Below are positions 50,859-60,755 of a stretch of DNA of 64,000 nt, piece by piece. Source of the stretch: Achromobacter sp. HZ34 (GTDB lineage: Bacteria; Pseudomonadota; Gammaproteobacteria; Burkholderiales; Burkholderiaceae_B). The notes under the pieces are model-generated. The model searched no databases. It was not told the origin of the DNA and saw only the letters and a program-made list of their open reading frames with translations. The position numbers and the translations under genes are program-made. Where the stretch lies: contig NZ_NJIX01000001.1 of assembly GCF_002209485.1 (NCBI RefSeq), positions 868,001-932,000 on the forward strand, in the 5' to 3' direction. How positions within the stretch are numbered: position 1 is the first letter of the stretch; each line of letters begins with the position of its first letter.

Positions 50859-51989
50859 TCATCCTTCGCGGCGCGGCAGGCCTATTACCATGTCATCGAA
50901 TTGCGGCGGCGGCTCGTCCTGAAGGACTTTCTTCAGTGCCGAAAGAAAGCGCTTGGCCATCAGCGGCAGCGGTTGCAGGTCGGAATACGTGGCCCAGATG
51001 CCGATGTGCGCGGACGGGACGATGGGCCGCACGGCCACATGCGCCCGTGCCTGCGGTCCCACGCACCAGCTGTCCACCAGCGCCGGTCCCAGCCCCTGCT
51101 GGACGAAAGCCAGCGCGGTCACGGGCGAATGCACTTCGATGGCGGCCGGCGGGCGGCTCGGCGTGTAGCCCAGGAATGACGTCAGCACCCGGCCCAGCGG
51201 CGCATCGCTCGGATAACCGATCCACGCCGCCGCGGTGAACTCGGCGGGCGCCACGGCCTTACAGGCCGCCAGGGGATGCTCGCGCGGCATGATGCATACC
51301 ACCTCGCTGCGGCCCAGTTCCACCGACACCAGGTTGGGATGCACCGGCGGCCGCATGGACACGGCGATATCCGCCTGCCCGCTTAGAAAATGCGCCGCCA
51401 ACTCGTCATAGGTGGAACTGCGATAGTCCACCCTCGCCCCCGCGCGGCCCTGCCGCAACACGGCCAGCGCCTGCGGCACCATGCGCTGGCCGAAGCTGGC
51501 GCTGGAAATCACCCGCAGCGCGCCAGCGCCGGATTGCGCCAGGTTGGCAGCCAGTTCGTTGACCCGCTGGATGCCGCCATAGACCTGTTCGACCTCGGCG
51601 AACAGGCGGCGCGCCTCGGCGGTGGGAGTCAGGCGGCTGCGGCCGCGCTCGAACAGGGGGAAGCGCAGGCGGCTTTCCGTCAGGGCCAGCACCCGGCTGA
51701 TGGCCGGCTGGGACACGTGCAGCATGCGCCCCGCGCCACTGATCGAACCGGACAGCATGATGGCGCGAAAAACCTCGATCTGGCGCAGATTCAACGGGGG
51801 CCGCGCCCCGCCCCCCGAGCCATCATCGGACAGCTCCGCAGCAAGGTCTGCAGCCGGGTCCGCGACCGCATCCGCAGCGATATCTCCGACCGCCGGATCA
51901 GCCAGGCCATCCGGCATGGAACCCGTCGACCGAGGTTCCAGATCGCCCTTCCTCCCCCCTTTGCGCGGTTTACGTGCAGTGTCTTGCAT
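50859..51989 (-). CDS. LysR family regulator with long N-terminal extension
   Basis: A 376-residue LysR protein. The helix-turn-helix (LNLRQIEVFRAIMLSGSISGAGRMLHVSQPAISRVLALTE) starts only at about residue 66. The preceding 65 residues are a basic patch followed by an Ala/Asp-rich repeat, which is unusual for the family. An internal ATG at 51917 would leave a 41-residue extension. The effector domain shows ADIAVSMRPPVHPNLVSV and GLGPALVDSW. It is divergent from the Bug-deacylase-racemase operon and probably regulates it. Confidence 0.88.
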   Translation of the reverse strand: MQDTARKPRKGGRKGDLEPRSTGSMPDGLADPAVGDIAADAVADPAADLAAELSDDGSGGGARPPLNLRQIEVFRAIMLSGSISGAGRMLHVSQPAISRVLALTESRLRFPLFERGRSRLTPTAEARRLFAEVEQVYGGIQRVNELAANLAQSGAGALRVISSASFGQRMVPQALAVLRQGRAGARVDYRSSTYDELAAHFLSGQADIAVSMRPPVHPNLVSVELGRSEVVCIMPREHPLAACKAVAPAEFTAAAWIGYPSDAPLGRVLTSFLGYTPSRPPAAIEVHSPVTALAFVQQGLGPALVDSWCVGPQARAHVAVRPIVPSAHIGIWATYSDLQPLPLMAKRFLSALKKVLQDEPPPQFDDMVIGLPRREG

Positions 51990-52032
51990 CGGGCCGCTGC
52001 CCCCTTTTCATCCGTTTGACGATAACGGCGGA

Positions 52033-52046
52033 TTATAGGTTTTCCA
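52033..52046. promoter_or_regulatory. Second copy of TTATAGGTTTTCCA
   Basis: Exact match of the word found at 33061-33074, again in a divergent LysR/Bug gap. It lies 44 bases from the LysR start and 144 bases before the Bug start, next to TTTTTTGATATG. Confidence 0.4.
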
Positions 52047-52189
52047 TATTTTTTGATATGCGGGTTCCTTCGGCCCGGTGCTAGTCTGCCGCCCTGTGTC
52101 GAACAAAACGTCACGCGTGAGGCCGCCCCTCCGCGCCGCTCGCGACGTGACGGCACCTCCACCTGCAAAAAACATCAAGGGAAACCTCC

Positions 52190-53188
52190 ATGCCGCAACC
52201 GTTCTTCCGTCTGTCGACCTCCTTCCGCCTGCTGGGCGCCACCGTGGCGTTGGCGTGTGCCGCCGGCACTGCCCACGCTGCCGGCACCTGGCCCGATCAT
52301 CCCGTGACCTTCGTCGTGCCTTCCGCCGCCGGTGGCTCGCCCGACGTGCTGTCGCGCCTGGTGACGACGCAACTGGCCAAGCAGGTGAACGGCTCGGTGA
52401 TCATCGAAAACCGCCCCGGCGCCGCCGGCAATATCGGCATCAACCTGATCAAGCGTGCCGCGCCGGACGGCTACACCATCGGTTACGGCAACATCAACAC
52501 CCTGGCGGTGAACCGTAGCCTGTTCAAGTCCCTGCCCTACGACGTGGACAAGGACCTGACCCCCATCGCCCACATGTTCGATCTGTACAACGTGCTGATC
52601 GTGCCGTCCAACTCTCCCGCGCATTCCGTGCAGGAACTGATCGACCTGGCGCACAAGCAGCCGGGCCGCCTGTCCTACGGCGCGCCGGGCATCGGCACCA
52701 CCGGCCACATGGGCGGGGAATTGTTCAAGCACATGGCCAAGATCGACGTCATGTTCATTCCGTACAACGGTGGTCCTGCCGCCATCCAGGATCTGCTGGG
52801 TGGCCGCATCGACTATCTGTTCGCCAACTCGTCGGAAGCCGGTCCGCTGGTCAAGAGCGGCAAGGTGCGCGCGCTGGGCGTCAGCAGCCTGAAGCGCCTG
52901 GCCCTGTTCCCGGACGTGCCCACCCTGGACGAATCGGGCCTGAAGGGCTACGAGACCGTGGCCTGGGGCGGCGTGGTGGGACCGGCCAACACGCCGGCCG
53001 ACGTGGTCGCCAAGATCAACAGTGAAATCGACACTGCGCTAAAGTCCAAGGACGTGCTGGACGGCCTGGCCACGCTGGGCGCCGTCCCGGCTGGCGGCAG
53101 CCCCGCCGAATTCAAGCAGTTGATCGACAGCGAAACGAAGAAGTGGCACGACATCATCGAGTCGGCCCACATCGAAAAGCTGGACTGA
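52190..53188 (+). CDS. Bug-family periplasmic receptor
   Basis: A 332-residue secreted receptor (signal peptide ending at about TAHAAGTW) with the Bug core WPDHPVTFVVPSAAGGSPDVLSRLV, ENRPGAAGNIGINLIKRAAPDGYTIGYG and TTGHMGGELFKHMA. Asp/Gly-rich pockets of this family hold carboxylates or acyl amino acids. It is the first gene of a unit with N-acyl-D-amino-acid deacylase (20 bases downstream) and a racemase, so an N-acyl amino acid or related carboxylate is a reasonable guess for the ligand. Confidence 0.92.
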   Translation: MPQPFFRLSTSFRLLGATVALACAAGTAHAAGTWPDHPVTFVVPSAAGGSPDVLSRLVTTQLAKQVNGSVIIENRPGAAGNIGINLIKRAAPDGYTIGYGNINTLAVNRSLFKSLPYDVDKDLTPIAHMFDLYNVLIVPSNSPAHSVQELIDLAHKQPGRLSYGAPGIGTTGHMGGELFKHMAKIDVMFIPYNGGPAAIQDLLGGRIDYLFANSSEAGPLVKSGKVRALGVSSLKRLALFPDVPTLDESGLKGYETVAWGGVVGPANTPADVVAKINSEIDTALKSKDVLDGLATLGAVPAGGSPAEFKQLIDSETKKWHDIIESAHIEKLD

Positions 53189-53208
53189 TCACAGGAATCC
53201 GGACCGCC

Positions 53209-54672
53209 ATGAATCAACAACCCGACCTCATCCTCGCCAACGCCACCATCGTCGACGGCAGCGGTGCCGACCGTTATGTGGCCGACATCGCCATCGCCGG
53301 TGAGCGCATCGCCGCCATCGGCCGCTTTCCCGACGCAACGGCGCCGCGCCTGGATGTGGCGGGCCTGGTCGTGGCCCCCGGCTTCATCGATTCCCACACC
53401 CACGACGACGGCTACCTGCTGGCGCATCCGGACATGACGCCCAAGGTCTCGCAGGGCATCACCACCGTGGTGACCGGCAACTGCGGCATCAGCCTGGCCC
53501 CCTTGCTGCCCGCGGCGGACACGCGGGTGCCGCAGCCGCTGGACCTGCTGGGACCGCCCGAATTGTTCCGCTATGCGCGCTTCGCCGACTGGATCGCCGA
53601 CCTGCGCGCCACGCCCGCCGCCGTCAACGTGATTCCCCTGGTTGGCCACACCACCCTGCGCGTGGCCGCCATGGAAGACACCCAGCGCGCCGCCACCGGG
53701 CCGGAGATCGCCGCCATGCAGGCGATGATGGAAGAAGCCCTGCAGGCCGGCGCCTTCGGCATGTCCACCGGCACGTTCTACCCGCCGGCCGCGCATGCGC
53801 CCACCGAGGAAATCATGGCCGTGGGCGCGCCCATCCGCGCGCACGGCGGCCTGTACGCCACCCACCTGCGCGACGAAACCGACAAGATCGTCCCGGCCAT
53901 GCAGGAAGCCCTGGACATCGGCCGCGAGCTGGATTGCCTGGTGGTGTTCTCGCACCACAAGCTGGCCGGCCAGGCCAACCACGGCCGTTCAGCCGAAACC
54001 CTGGCAATGATGGACCGCGCGGCCAAACTGCAACCGGTCTGCCTGGATTGCCACCCCTACCCCGCCACGTCCACCATGCTGCGGCTGGACCGCGTGCGCA
54101 TCTCGCGCCGCACCATGATCACCTGGTCCACCGGCTATCCTGAAGCCAAGGGCCGCGATTTCGCCGACCTGATGGCCGAACTGGCGCTGGACGAGCAGCA
54201 ATTGCTGGAAAAGCTGACGCCTGCCGGCGCCATCTACTTCCTGCTGGATGAGAACGACGTGCGCCGCATCATCGCGCACCCGGCCGCCATGGTGGGTTCG
54301 GACGGCCTGCCCTTCGACCCCCATCCGCACCCCCGCCAATGGGGCACTTTCACCAATGTCCTGCGCACGCTGGTGCGTGAACAGTCGGTGCTGACGCTGG
54401 AACAGGCCGTGCACAAGATGACCGGCCTGGCGGCCCGCAACTACGGCGTGGCCGAGCGGGGGTTGCTGCAGCCGGGCTATTATGCGGATCTGGTCCTGTT
54501 CGATCCCGAACAGGTCGGCGACCGCGCCACCTTCGAGGTGCCGGTACAGGCCAGCCAGGGCATCCAGGGTGTCTGGGTCAACGGCCAGCGCGTCTGGGCC
54601 GAGGGCGCGGCAGGCAGCGCCCGGCCCGGCCAGGTGCTGGCGCCCACGCGCGGCGGACAGGCCGCTGCCTGA
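53209..54672 (+). CDS. N-acyl-D-amino-acid deacylase (D-aminoacylase type)
   Basis: A 487-residue amidohydrolase-superfamily enzyme. PGFIDSHTHDDG carries the HxH metal motif, TTVVTGNCGISLAP the Cys seen in D-aminoacylases, and FSHHKLAGQANHG and MVGSDGLPFDPHPHPRQWGTF the later metal and substrate residues. It releases D-amino acids from N-acyl forms. ATG 53209 follows AGGAATCCGGACCGCC. The neighbouring racemase would convert the product. The acyl and amino specificity (Asp, Glu or neutral) cannot be read from the sequence. Confidence 0.9.
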   Translation: MNQQPDLILANATIVDGSGADRYVADIAIAGERIAAIGRFPDATAPRLDVAGLVVAPGFIDSHTHDDGYLLAHPDMTPKVSQGITTVVTGNCGISLAPLLPAADTRVPQPLDLLGPPELFRYARFADWIADLRATPAAVNVIPLVGHTTLRVAAMEDTQRAATGPEIAAMQAMMEEALQAGAFGMSTGTFYPPAAHAPTEEIMAVGAPIRAHGGLYATHLRDETDKIVPAMQEALDIGRELDCLVVFSHHKLAGQANHGRSAETLAMMDRAAKLQPVCLDCHPYPATSTMLRLDRVRISRRTMITWSTGYPEAKGRDFADLMAELALDEQQLLEKLTPAGAIYFLLDENDVRRIIAHPAAMVGSDGLPFDPHPHPRQWGTFTNVLRTLVREQSVLTLEQAVHKMTGLAARNYGVAERGLLQPGYYADLVLFDPEQVGDRATFEVPVQASQGIQGVWVNGQRVWAEGAAGSARPGQVLAPTRGGQAAA

Positions 54673-54800
54673 GGCGTTGCGGCGACTGCGTGGCCTGGCG
54701 CGACGATACGCGCCGGTCGCCCGGGCGCCCATCCTGGCCGGCTGCTGCCCGCCCGCTGCGCCCCGCCGGCCAGGGACTCGCCTCAATCGGAGTATTTTTC

Positions 54801-55544
54801 GTGACGACATCCATATCCGGCCTTTACCTGGGCATACTCGGCGGCATGGGCCCCATGGCCGGCGCCGCTTTTGCCGAAAGGCTGGTGGCCCTGACGCCGG
54901 CCGCGCGCGACCAGGATCACATTCCCGCATTGCTGCTGAACGATCCCCGCGTGCCCGATCGCACGGCCGCCAAACTGGCCGGCGGTGAAGACCCCCTGCC
55001 CGCCATGGCACGCGGCGTCAAGCTGCTGACCGGCGCCGGCGCGCGCCTGATCGCCATCCCCTGCAACACCGCCCATCTCTGGTACGACGACCTGGTGGCG
55101 GCCTCGTCGGTGCCGGTTCTGCACATCATCGAGTCGGTGGTGGAAGACTTGCGCCGGCGCGGCATTCACGGCGGTCCCATCGGCCTGATGGGAACCGAAG
55201 GGACGCTGCGCATGGGCTTGTACCAGCAACATCTGGAACGCCATGGCTATGAATGCGTGGTGCCCACCGAAGAAGAAATGACGACGTACTGCACGCCGTC
55301 CATCGTGGCGGTGAAAGCCAACCGGCTGGCCGAGTCCTTCGAACCGGCCGCCGCCTGCGTCCGCGCCCTGGCCGCGCGCGGCGCGGTGGCCGTGGCGCTG
55401 GGCTGCACCGAACTGCCGCTGGCCATCCCGCACGACCGCCGCGCCGAGTTCGATGTGCCCTTGACCGACTCTATCGATGCCCTGGCGCTGGCCGTGATCC
55501 AGCGCTACCAGGAAGATACCGGCACGGCACGCCAGGCCGCGTAG
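54801..55544 (+). CDS. Aspartate/glutamate racemase family protein
   Basis: A 247-residue cofactor-independent racemase. LGILGGMGPMAGAAF, AIPCNTAHLWYDDL (first catalytic Cys) and VALGCTELPLAI (second catalytic Cys) are intact. GTG 54801 is chosen for its GGAG site 9 bases upstream and the family N-terminus. The 128-base gap after the deacylase has no gene. It would link D-amino acids to L-amino acid catabolism. A hydantoin or other racemase activity is the alternative. It is convergent with livF, 24 bases away. Confidence 0.88.
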   Translation: MTTSISGLYLGILGGMGPMAGAAFAERLVALTPAARDQDHIPALLLNDPRVPDRTAAKLAGGEDPLPAMARGVKLLTGAGARLIAIPCNTAHLWYDDLVAASSVPVLHIIESVVEDLRRRGIHGGPIGLMGTEGTLRMGLYQQHLERHGYECVVPTEEEMTTYCTPSIVAVKANRLAESFEPAAACVRALAARGAVAVALGCTELPLAIPHDRRAEFDVPLTDSIDALALAVIQRYQEDTGTARQAA

Positions 55545-55568
55545 GCACAGGGGCGGCGCCGTCCCGGC

Positions 55569-56300
55569 TCAGGCGCCCAGATATGCCTTGCGCACATCGG
55601 CGTTGACCAGCAGGTTGGCGCCGGTGTCGTGCAGCACCACTTTGCCGTTCTCCAGCACATAGCCGCGATCGGCCACCTGCAGCGCCTTGTTGGCGTTCTG
55701 TTCCACCAGGAACACCGTTACGCCCTGGTCACGGATGGTGCGGATGATGTCGAAGATCTGCGCAATGATCAGCGGCGCCAGGCCCAGCGTCGGCTCGTCC
55801 AGCAGCAACAGGCTGGGACGCGTCATCAGTGCCCGGCCGATGGCCAGCATCTGCTGCTCACCGCCCGACATGGTGCCGGCGCGCTGCTGGGCTCTTTCCT
55901 TCAAGCGGGGGAACAGATCGTACACATGGGCCAGCCCCTGCTGCATCTGCACCTTGTTGGCGAAGAAGCCACCCATCATCAGGTTCTCCTCCACCGTCAG
56001 GTCCTTGAACACGCGCCGGCCCTCGGGCGACACGGCGATACCGCTACGCATGATCTGGTGCGTGTCGGCCCGCGTGATGTCGCGCCCTTCGAAGGTGATG
56101 GTGCCGCTACGCGCCTGCGGCGTGCCGCAGATCGTCATCAGCAGCGTGGTCTTGCCGGCGCCGTTGGCACCGATCAGGGTAACGATCTCGCCCTTGTTCA
56201 CTTCCACCGACACGCCGTTCAAGGCCTGGATGGCGCCGTAATAGGTGTGCACGTTGTCCAGCTTGAGCATGCTGTGCGCTTTGTCCGGATGCTGCATCAT
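55569..56300 (-). CDS. livF: Branched-chain amino acid ABC transporter ATPase LivF
   Basis: A 243-residue ATPase: LIGANGAGKTTLLMTICG, VSPEGRRVFKDLTVEENL, GTMSGGEQQMLAIGRAL and LLLLDEPTLGLAPLI are diagnostic for LivF. ATG 56300 has GGGAGAAGA before it and overlaps the livG stop. It is the last gene of livKHMGF. Confidence 0.94.
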   Translation of the reverse strand: MMQHPDKAHSMLKLDNVHTYYGAIQALNGVSVEVNKGEIVTLIGANGAGKTTLLMTICGTPQARSGTITFEGRDITRADTHQIMRSGIAVSPEGRRVFKDLTVEENLMMGGFFANKVQMQQGLAHVYDLFPRLKERAQQRAGTMSGGEQQMLAIGRALMTRPSLLLLDEPTLGLAPLIIAQIFDIIRTIRDQGVTVFLVEQNANKALQVADRGYVLENGKVVLHDTGANLLVNADVRKAYLGA

Positions 56301-57064
56301 TCTTCTCCCAGATACGCTTTGATGACGCGCTCATCGCTGCGCACCTCCTGCGGGGTCCCGGTGGTGATGGGCTTGCCATGCTCCATGACCAGGATACGGT
56401 CGGAGATGCCCATGATCAGGCTCATGTCGTGCTCGATCAGCAGCACCGCCACGCCGAACTCGCGGCGCAGGCGGTCGATCAAGCGCTGCAGGTCCTGTTT
56501 TTCCTGGGGATTCAAGCCTGCCGCCGGCTCGTCCAGCATCAGCAGGCGGGGCTTGGTGATCATGCAACGGGCAATCTCCAGCCGGCGCTGGTGGCCATAG
56601 GCCAGGTTGCCCGCTTCGCGGTTGGCGTACTCGCGCAGCCCCATGAAATCCAGCCATTGGGCGGCGCGATTCAAGGCGTCGGCCTCGGCCTGGCGATAGG
56701 ACTTCAGCTTGAGCAAGCCCGGCACCAGCCGCGTTTCCACTTGCGTGTGTTGCGCCACCAGCAGGTTTTCCAGCACGGTCAACTGCTTGAACAGGCGCAC
56801 GTTCTGGAAGGTGCGCACCAGGCCATGCTGCGCCACGCGGTGGCTGGGCAGGCCGGTGATGGACGTGCCGTCCATTTCGATCTCGCCCTCGCTGGGGACA
56901 TAGAACCCCCCCACGCAATTGAACACGGTGGTCTTGCCCGCGCCATTGGGACCGATGATGGCGAACACTTCATCGCGACGCACATCGAATGCCACATGGT
57001 CGACGGCCAGCAGGCCGCCGAAGCGCATGCACAGACCGGATACTCTCAGCAAAGCCTCGCTCAT
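56297..57064 (-). CDS. livG: Branched-chain amino acid ABC transporter ATPase LivG
   Basis: A 255-residue ATPase with [48 protein letters not shown] and the signature-region [36 protein letters not shown], in which the usual LSxGQ reads LAYGH as in other LivG proteins. ATGA overlaps join it to livM and livF. Confidence 0.94.
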   Translation of the reverse strand: MSEALLRVSGLCMRFGGLLAVDHVAFDVRRDEVFAIIGPNGAGKTTVFNCVGGFYVPSEGEIEMDGTSITGLPSHRVAQHGLVRTFQNVRLFKQLTVLENLLVAQHTQVETRLVPGLLKLKSYRQAEADALNRAAQWLDFMGLREYANREAGNLAYGHQRRLEIARCMITKPRLLMLDEPAAGLNPQEKQDLQRLIDRLRREFGVAVLLIEHDMSLIMGISDRILVMEHGKPITTGTPQEVRSDERVIKAYLGEE

Positions 57065-58296
57065 TTGTTGTCCAGCTCCACGTGAGGACGTTGCATCGGC
57101 AGCAAGCCTTGGGGCCGCCACATCATCATCAGCACCATGACCAGGCCGAACATCAGCATGCGGTACTCGGCGAATTCACGCGCCAGTTCCGGCAGCACCG
57201 TCAGCAGGATGGCGGCCAGGATCACGCCCACCTGCGAACCCATGCCGCCCAGCACCACGATGGCCAGGATCAGCGCGGATTCGATGAAGGTAAAGGATTC
57301 GGGATTCACCAGCCCCTGGCGCGCGGCGAAGAACGCCCCGCCGAAGCCGGCGAACATGGCGCCCAGGGTGAAGGCCGACAGCTTGATGCGGGTCGGATTC
57401 AGGCCCAGGGAACGGCAGGCGATCTCGTCTTCACGCAACGCTTCCCAGGCGCGTCCCACCGGCATGCGCTTGAGCCGGGTCGACACGAACAGCGTGATCA
57501 GGGCCAGCATCAGCGCCATCAGGTACAGCCAGACGATGACGTGCTGGTTCTGGAACGTCAGGCCCAGCATCTCGTGGAAGGTCTGGCGCCCTTCGACGCT
57601 GGACGAACGCGCCATCTCGATGCCGAATACCGACGGTTTGGGGATGCCGGAAATACCATCCGGGCCGCCCGTCAACCAGTTCAGGTTGATCAGCAGCAGG
57701 CGGATGATCTCGCCGAAGCCCAGCGTGACGATGGCCAGGTAATCGCCGCGCAGCCGCAGCACCGGAAAACCCAGCACGAAGCCGAACAGCGCCGACATGG
57801 CGCCGGCGAAAGGCAGCGCTTCCCAGAAGCCCCAGCCGCCCCAGTGGTACAGCAAGGCGTAGGTGTAGGCGCCCACCGCGTAGAACCCGACGAAACCCAG
57901 GTCGAGCAGGCCGGCGAAACCCACCACGATGTTCAGGCCCAGGCCCAGCATGACGTAGATCAGCACCAGCGTGGCGATGTCCACCGAGCTGCGGTCGCCG
58001 AAGAACGGCCACACGATGGCGATGACCACCAGCGCAATGGCCATCCACTTGTGGCCGCTGGCAGGCGCCGCCGGCAGCGTCGGCAGCGCGGACTTCATGC
58101 GCTTGAACGGCAGGCCCAGCCAGGGGCGCAGCAGCTGGCCGACGAAGACCACCGCCATGGCGATCAGGACATTGGTCCACTGCGGGTTCATCAGTGTGCG
58201 CGCGCCCTGGCGCACCAGCTGCAGGCCGAACACCGGCGTGACGATGACCGCGGTCATGATGGCCGCGATAAAAGCATTGCGTAGGTTTTGCGCCAT
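57061..58296 (-). CDS. livM: Branched-chain amino acid ABC permease LivM
   Basis: A 411-residue inner-membrane permease with about ten helices. [30 protein letters not shown] and [36 protein letters not shown] are family hallmarks, the latter holding the ATPase-coupling loop. It is somewhat longer than short LivM forms because of an extra N-terminal membrane segment, as in E. coli. TGATG overlap with livH. Confidence 0.93.
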   Translation of the reverse strand: MAQNLRNAFIAAIMTAVIVTPVFGLQLVRQGARTLMNPQWTNVLIAMAVVFVGQLLRPWLGLPFKRMKSALPTLPAAPASGHKWMAIALVVIAIVWPFFGDRSSVDIATLVLIYVMLGLGLNIVVGFAGLLDLGFVGFYAVGAYTYALLYHWGGWGFWEALPFAGAMSALFGFVLGFPVLRLRGDYLAIVTLGFGEIIRLLLINLNWLTGGPDGISGIPKPSVFGIEMARSSSVEGRQTFHEMLGLTFQNQHVIVWLYLMALMLALITLFVSTRLKRMPVGRAWEALREDEIACRSLGLNPTRIKLSAFTLGAMFAGFGGAFFAARQGLVNPESFTFIESALILAIVVLGGMGSQVGVILAAILLTVLPELAREFAEYRMLMFGLVMVLMMMWRPQGLLPMQRPHVELDNK

Positions 58297-59222
58297 CAGA
58301 CTTTTTCCACCTCGGGTTTGCCCAACAGTCCAGTGGGGCGGAACAGCAGGATCAGCACCAGCAGCAGGAAGGCGACGATGTCCTTGTATTGGGACGACAG
58401 GTAGGCCGCGGCGAAGGTCTCCACCAGGCCCAGCAGCACGCCGCCCAGCATGGCGCCGGGTATGCTGCCGATGCCGCCCAGCACCGCCGCCGTGAAGGCC
58501 TTGATGCCGACGATGAAGCCGATGAAGGGATTGAGCTTGCCGATGGTGACGGCCACCAGCACCCCGCCCACGGCGGCCAGCATGGCGCCCAGCACGAAGG
58601 TGAAGGAGATCACCTTGTTGGTGTCGATGCCCAGCAGGTTGGCCATGTGCATGTCCTGCGAGCAGGCGCGCGAGGCGCGGCCCATGCGCGAATGGCGGAT
58701 GTACAGCGACAGCCCGATCATCAGCACCACCGTCACCACGATGATCATCACGCGCGAATACGGGATGGTGACGTCGAAATCGCTGCCCATGTGGAATTGC
58801 AGCGCCCCCGAGAGGATATTGGGCACCGCCATGTCGCGCGCGCCCTGCCCCAGCGCCATCCAGTTCTGCAGGAAGATGGACATGCCGATGGCGGAAATCA
58901 GCGCCACCAGCCGCGGGCTGCCGCGCAAGGGCCGATAGGCCACGCGTTCCACCGCGAAACCGTAGGCGCCGGTCACGGCCATGGCGACCACCAGCATGGC
59001 GGCGACCATCAGGTAGACCGGCATGCCGCTTTGCGTGCCGATGGCCGTCAGCGTCACCAGGCCGACGTAGGCGCCGATCATATAGATCTCGCCGTGCGCG
59101 AAATTGATCATGCCGATGATGCCGTACACCATGGTGTAGCCGATGGCGATCAGGGCATAGATGGCACCCAGCGACAGTCCGTTGAAGAACTGTTGTGTCA
59201 ATTGAGGAAGAAGGTCAGACAT
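58296..59222 (-). CDS. livH: Branched-chain amino acid ABC permease LivH
   Basis: A 308-residue permease: [43 protein letters not shown] at the N-terminus, [38 protein letters not shown] as coupling loop. It is separated from livK by 103 bases containing small GC-rich inverted repeats (for example CCCCG/CGGGG at 59300-59315), which may lower expression of the distal genes relative to the receptor. Confidence 0.94.
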   Translation of the reverse strand: MSDLLPQLTQQFFNGLSLGAIYALIAIGYTMVYGIIGMINFAHGEIYMIGAYVGLVTLTAIGTQSGMPVYLMVAAMLVVAMAVTGAYGFAVERVAYRPLRGSPRLVALISAIGMSIFLQNWMALGQGARDMAVPNILSGALQFHMGSDFDVTIPYSRVMIIVVTVVLMIGLSLYIRHSRMGRASRACSQDMHMANLLGIDTNKVISFTFVLGAMLAAVGGVLVAVTIGKLNPFIGFIVGIKAFTAAVLGGIGSIPGAMLGGVLLGLVETFAAAYLSSQYKDIVAFLLLVLILLFRPTGLLGKPEVEKV

Positions 59223-59325
59223 TATTACTTATGCTCCAAATAGATCCGGCCCCGGAAATTGCCCCCGGAGCCGGAAACCTGGATTCACTTCGTTGGAGAC
59301 CCCGCCCAGACGGGGACGATCGCCA

Positions 59326-60441
59326 TTACAGCTGGGTCTTCTTGCCGTCCTTGTCCCATTTGTAGACAGCGAACTCGAAGTTCTTCAAGTCGCCCTTGGC
59401 GTCGTATTCGACCTTGCCGATACCCGTGTTGAAGGTGTGCGAGTGCAGGTACTGGGCGACCTTGACGGGGTCTTCGCCCACTGCCTCGATGCCGTCGGCG
59501 ATCAGTTGCACCGCCGCATAGGCAGGCATCTGGAAGGCGCCGTCCGGATCGCGCTTCTTGTCGTGGAAGGCCTTCACGATGCCTTCATTGCCGGGCATCT
59601 TGGTGAAGTCGGCCGGTAGCGTCACCAGCAGGCCGGCGATGGCCGGTCCGGCGATGGCCACCAGGTCCTGGTTGGCGGTGCCTTCCGGTCCCATGAACTG
59701 GACGTTCAGGCCCTGTTCACGCGACTGGCGCAGCAGCAGGCCCAGTTCGGGGTGATAGCCGCCGAAGTAGACGAAGTCCACACCCTGCGACTTGAGCTTG
59801 GTGATGACCGCCGAGTAATCGCTGTCGCCGACGTTGATACCCTCGAACAGCACGACGTTGACGCCGTCCTTGACCAGGGTGTCCTTGACCTGGGTGGCCA
59901 CGCCCGAGCCGTAGGTCTGCTTGTCGTGCAGCACGGCGACCTTCTTGGGCTTGATGTTCTTGGCGATGTAGTTGGCGGCGAACGGGCCCTGCTGGTCGTC
60001 CCGGCCGATGGTGCGGAAGAACATCTTGGGCTTGGTGGTGTCGGTGACCAGGGGCGAGGTGGCGCCCGGGGTGATGCCGACGATGCCTTCCTGCTCGTAG
60101 ACGTTGACCGCCGGCACGGTGACGCCGGAGCAGGCATGGGCGACGGCGAACTTGGCGCCCGAGTTCACCACCCGGTTGGCGGCGGGCACGGCCTGCTTGG
60201 GCTCGCAACCGTCATCGATGAGGATGGGTTCCAGCTTCTTGCCCTTGACGCCGCCTTTGGCGTTGATGGTTTCGATGGCGGTCAGCGCGCCCGCCTGGAT
60301 CTGGTCACCGTATTGGGTATTCGGGCCCGTCATGGGCTGCGGAATGCCGATCTTGATGGTATCGGCGGCATGCACGGCGCCGGCCAGCGTAAGGGCCCCC
60401 AGTGCGAGTGCGAGGGGGGTAACGCGTTTCAACATCTTCAT
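59326..60441 (-). CDS. livK: Branched-chain amino acid ABC substrate-binding protein
   Basis: A 371-residue periplasmic receptor with a signal peptide ending LAGAVHAADTIKIG and the LivJ/K core: GPNTQYGDQIQAGALTAIETINAKGGVKGKKL, VAHACSGVTVPAVNVYEQEGI, and the paired-Cys loop DDGCEPKQAV. First gene of livKHMGF. A LivJ label is equally possible, and ligand preference among Leu, Ile, Val is unknown. Confidence 0.93.
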   Translation of the reverse strand: MKMLKRVTPLALALGALTLAGAVHAADTIKIGIPQPMTGPNTQYGDQIQAGALTAIETINAKGGVKGKKLEPILIDDGCEPKQAVPAANRVVNSGAKFAVAHACSGVTVPAVNVYEQEGIVGITPGATSPLVTDTTKPKMFFRTIGRDDQQGPFAANYIAKNIKPKKVAVLHDKQTYGSGVATQVKDTLVKDGVNVVLFEGINVGDSDYSAVITKLKSQGVDFVYFGGYHPELGLLLRQSREQGLNVQFMGPEGTANQDLVAIAGPAIAGLLVTLPADFTKMPGNEGIVKAFHDKKRDPDGAFQMPAYAAVQLIADGIEAVGEDPVKVAQYLHSHTFNTGIGKVEYDAKGDLKNFEFAVYKWDKDGKKTQL

Positions 60442-60755
60442 GCGAGGGTCTCCGCGAGGGTTGAGCGGCTCGGCACATGGCGTCGAGGGGAAATGATGGT
60501 TCCCCCCGTCGCATCGCGCGTCACCGGCTTCTTAAGCAAAACTCTAGGGCTAAACACGACGTGGCAGCCATTCTGAAAGCAAGCAGTCAGCCTGTCACTG
60601 CGTGTATTCCCCAGGTCCAGATATGTACAAACACAGGGAACTTGTGTCGCCAGGGTGGTAACGGGGCTGGCGCGCATGAAACGCGCAAAACAAAAGGCCC
60701 GGGTTTCTAACCCGGGCCTTTCCTGCGAACGCACCTGGCGCCTGCCTAGTCACGC
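60442..60755. other. livK upstream region
   Basis: A 314-base region with the livK promoter on the minus strand and the terminator at 60693-60721. No gene is supported. Confidence 0.45.
60693..60721. terminator. Bidirectional terminator downstream of the VUT transporter gene
   Basis: A perfect 13-bp stem (AAAGGCCCGGGTT with AACCCGGGCCTTT, loop TCT). The minus-strand read ends CCTTTTGTTTT, a U-rich tail that serves the proC-VUT transcript, 35 bases after the VUT stop. Confidence 0.85.
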
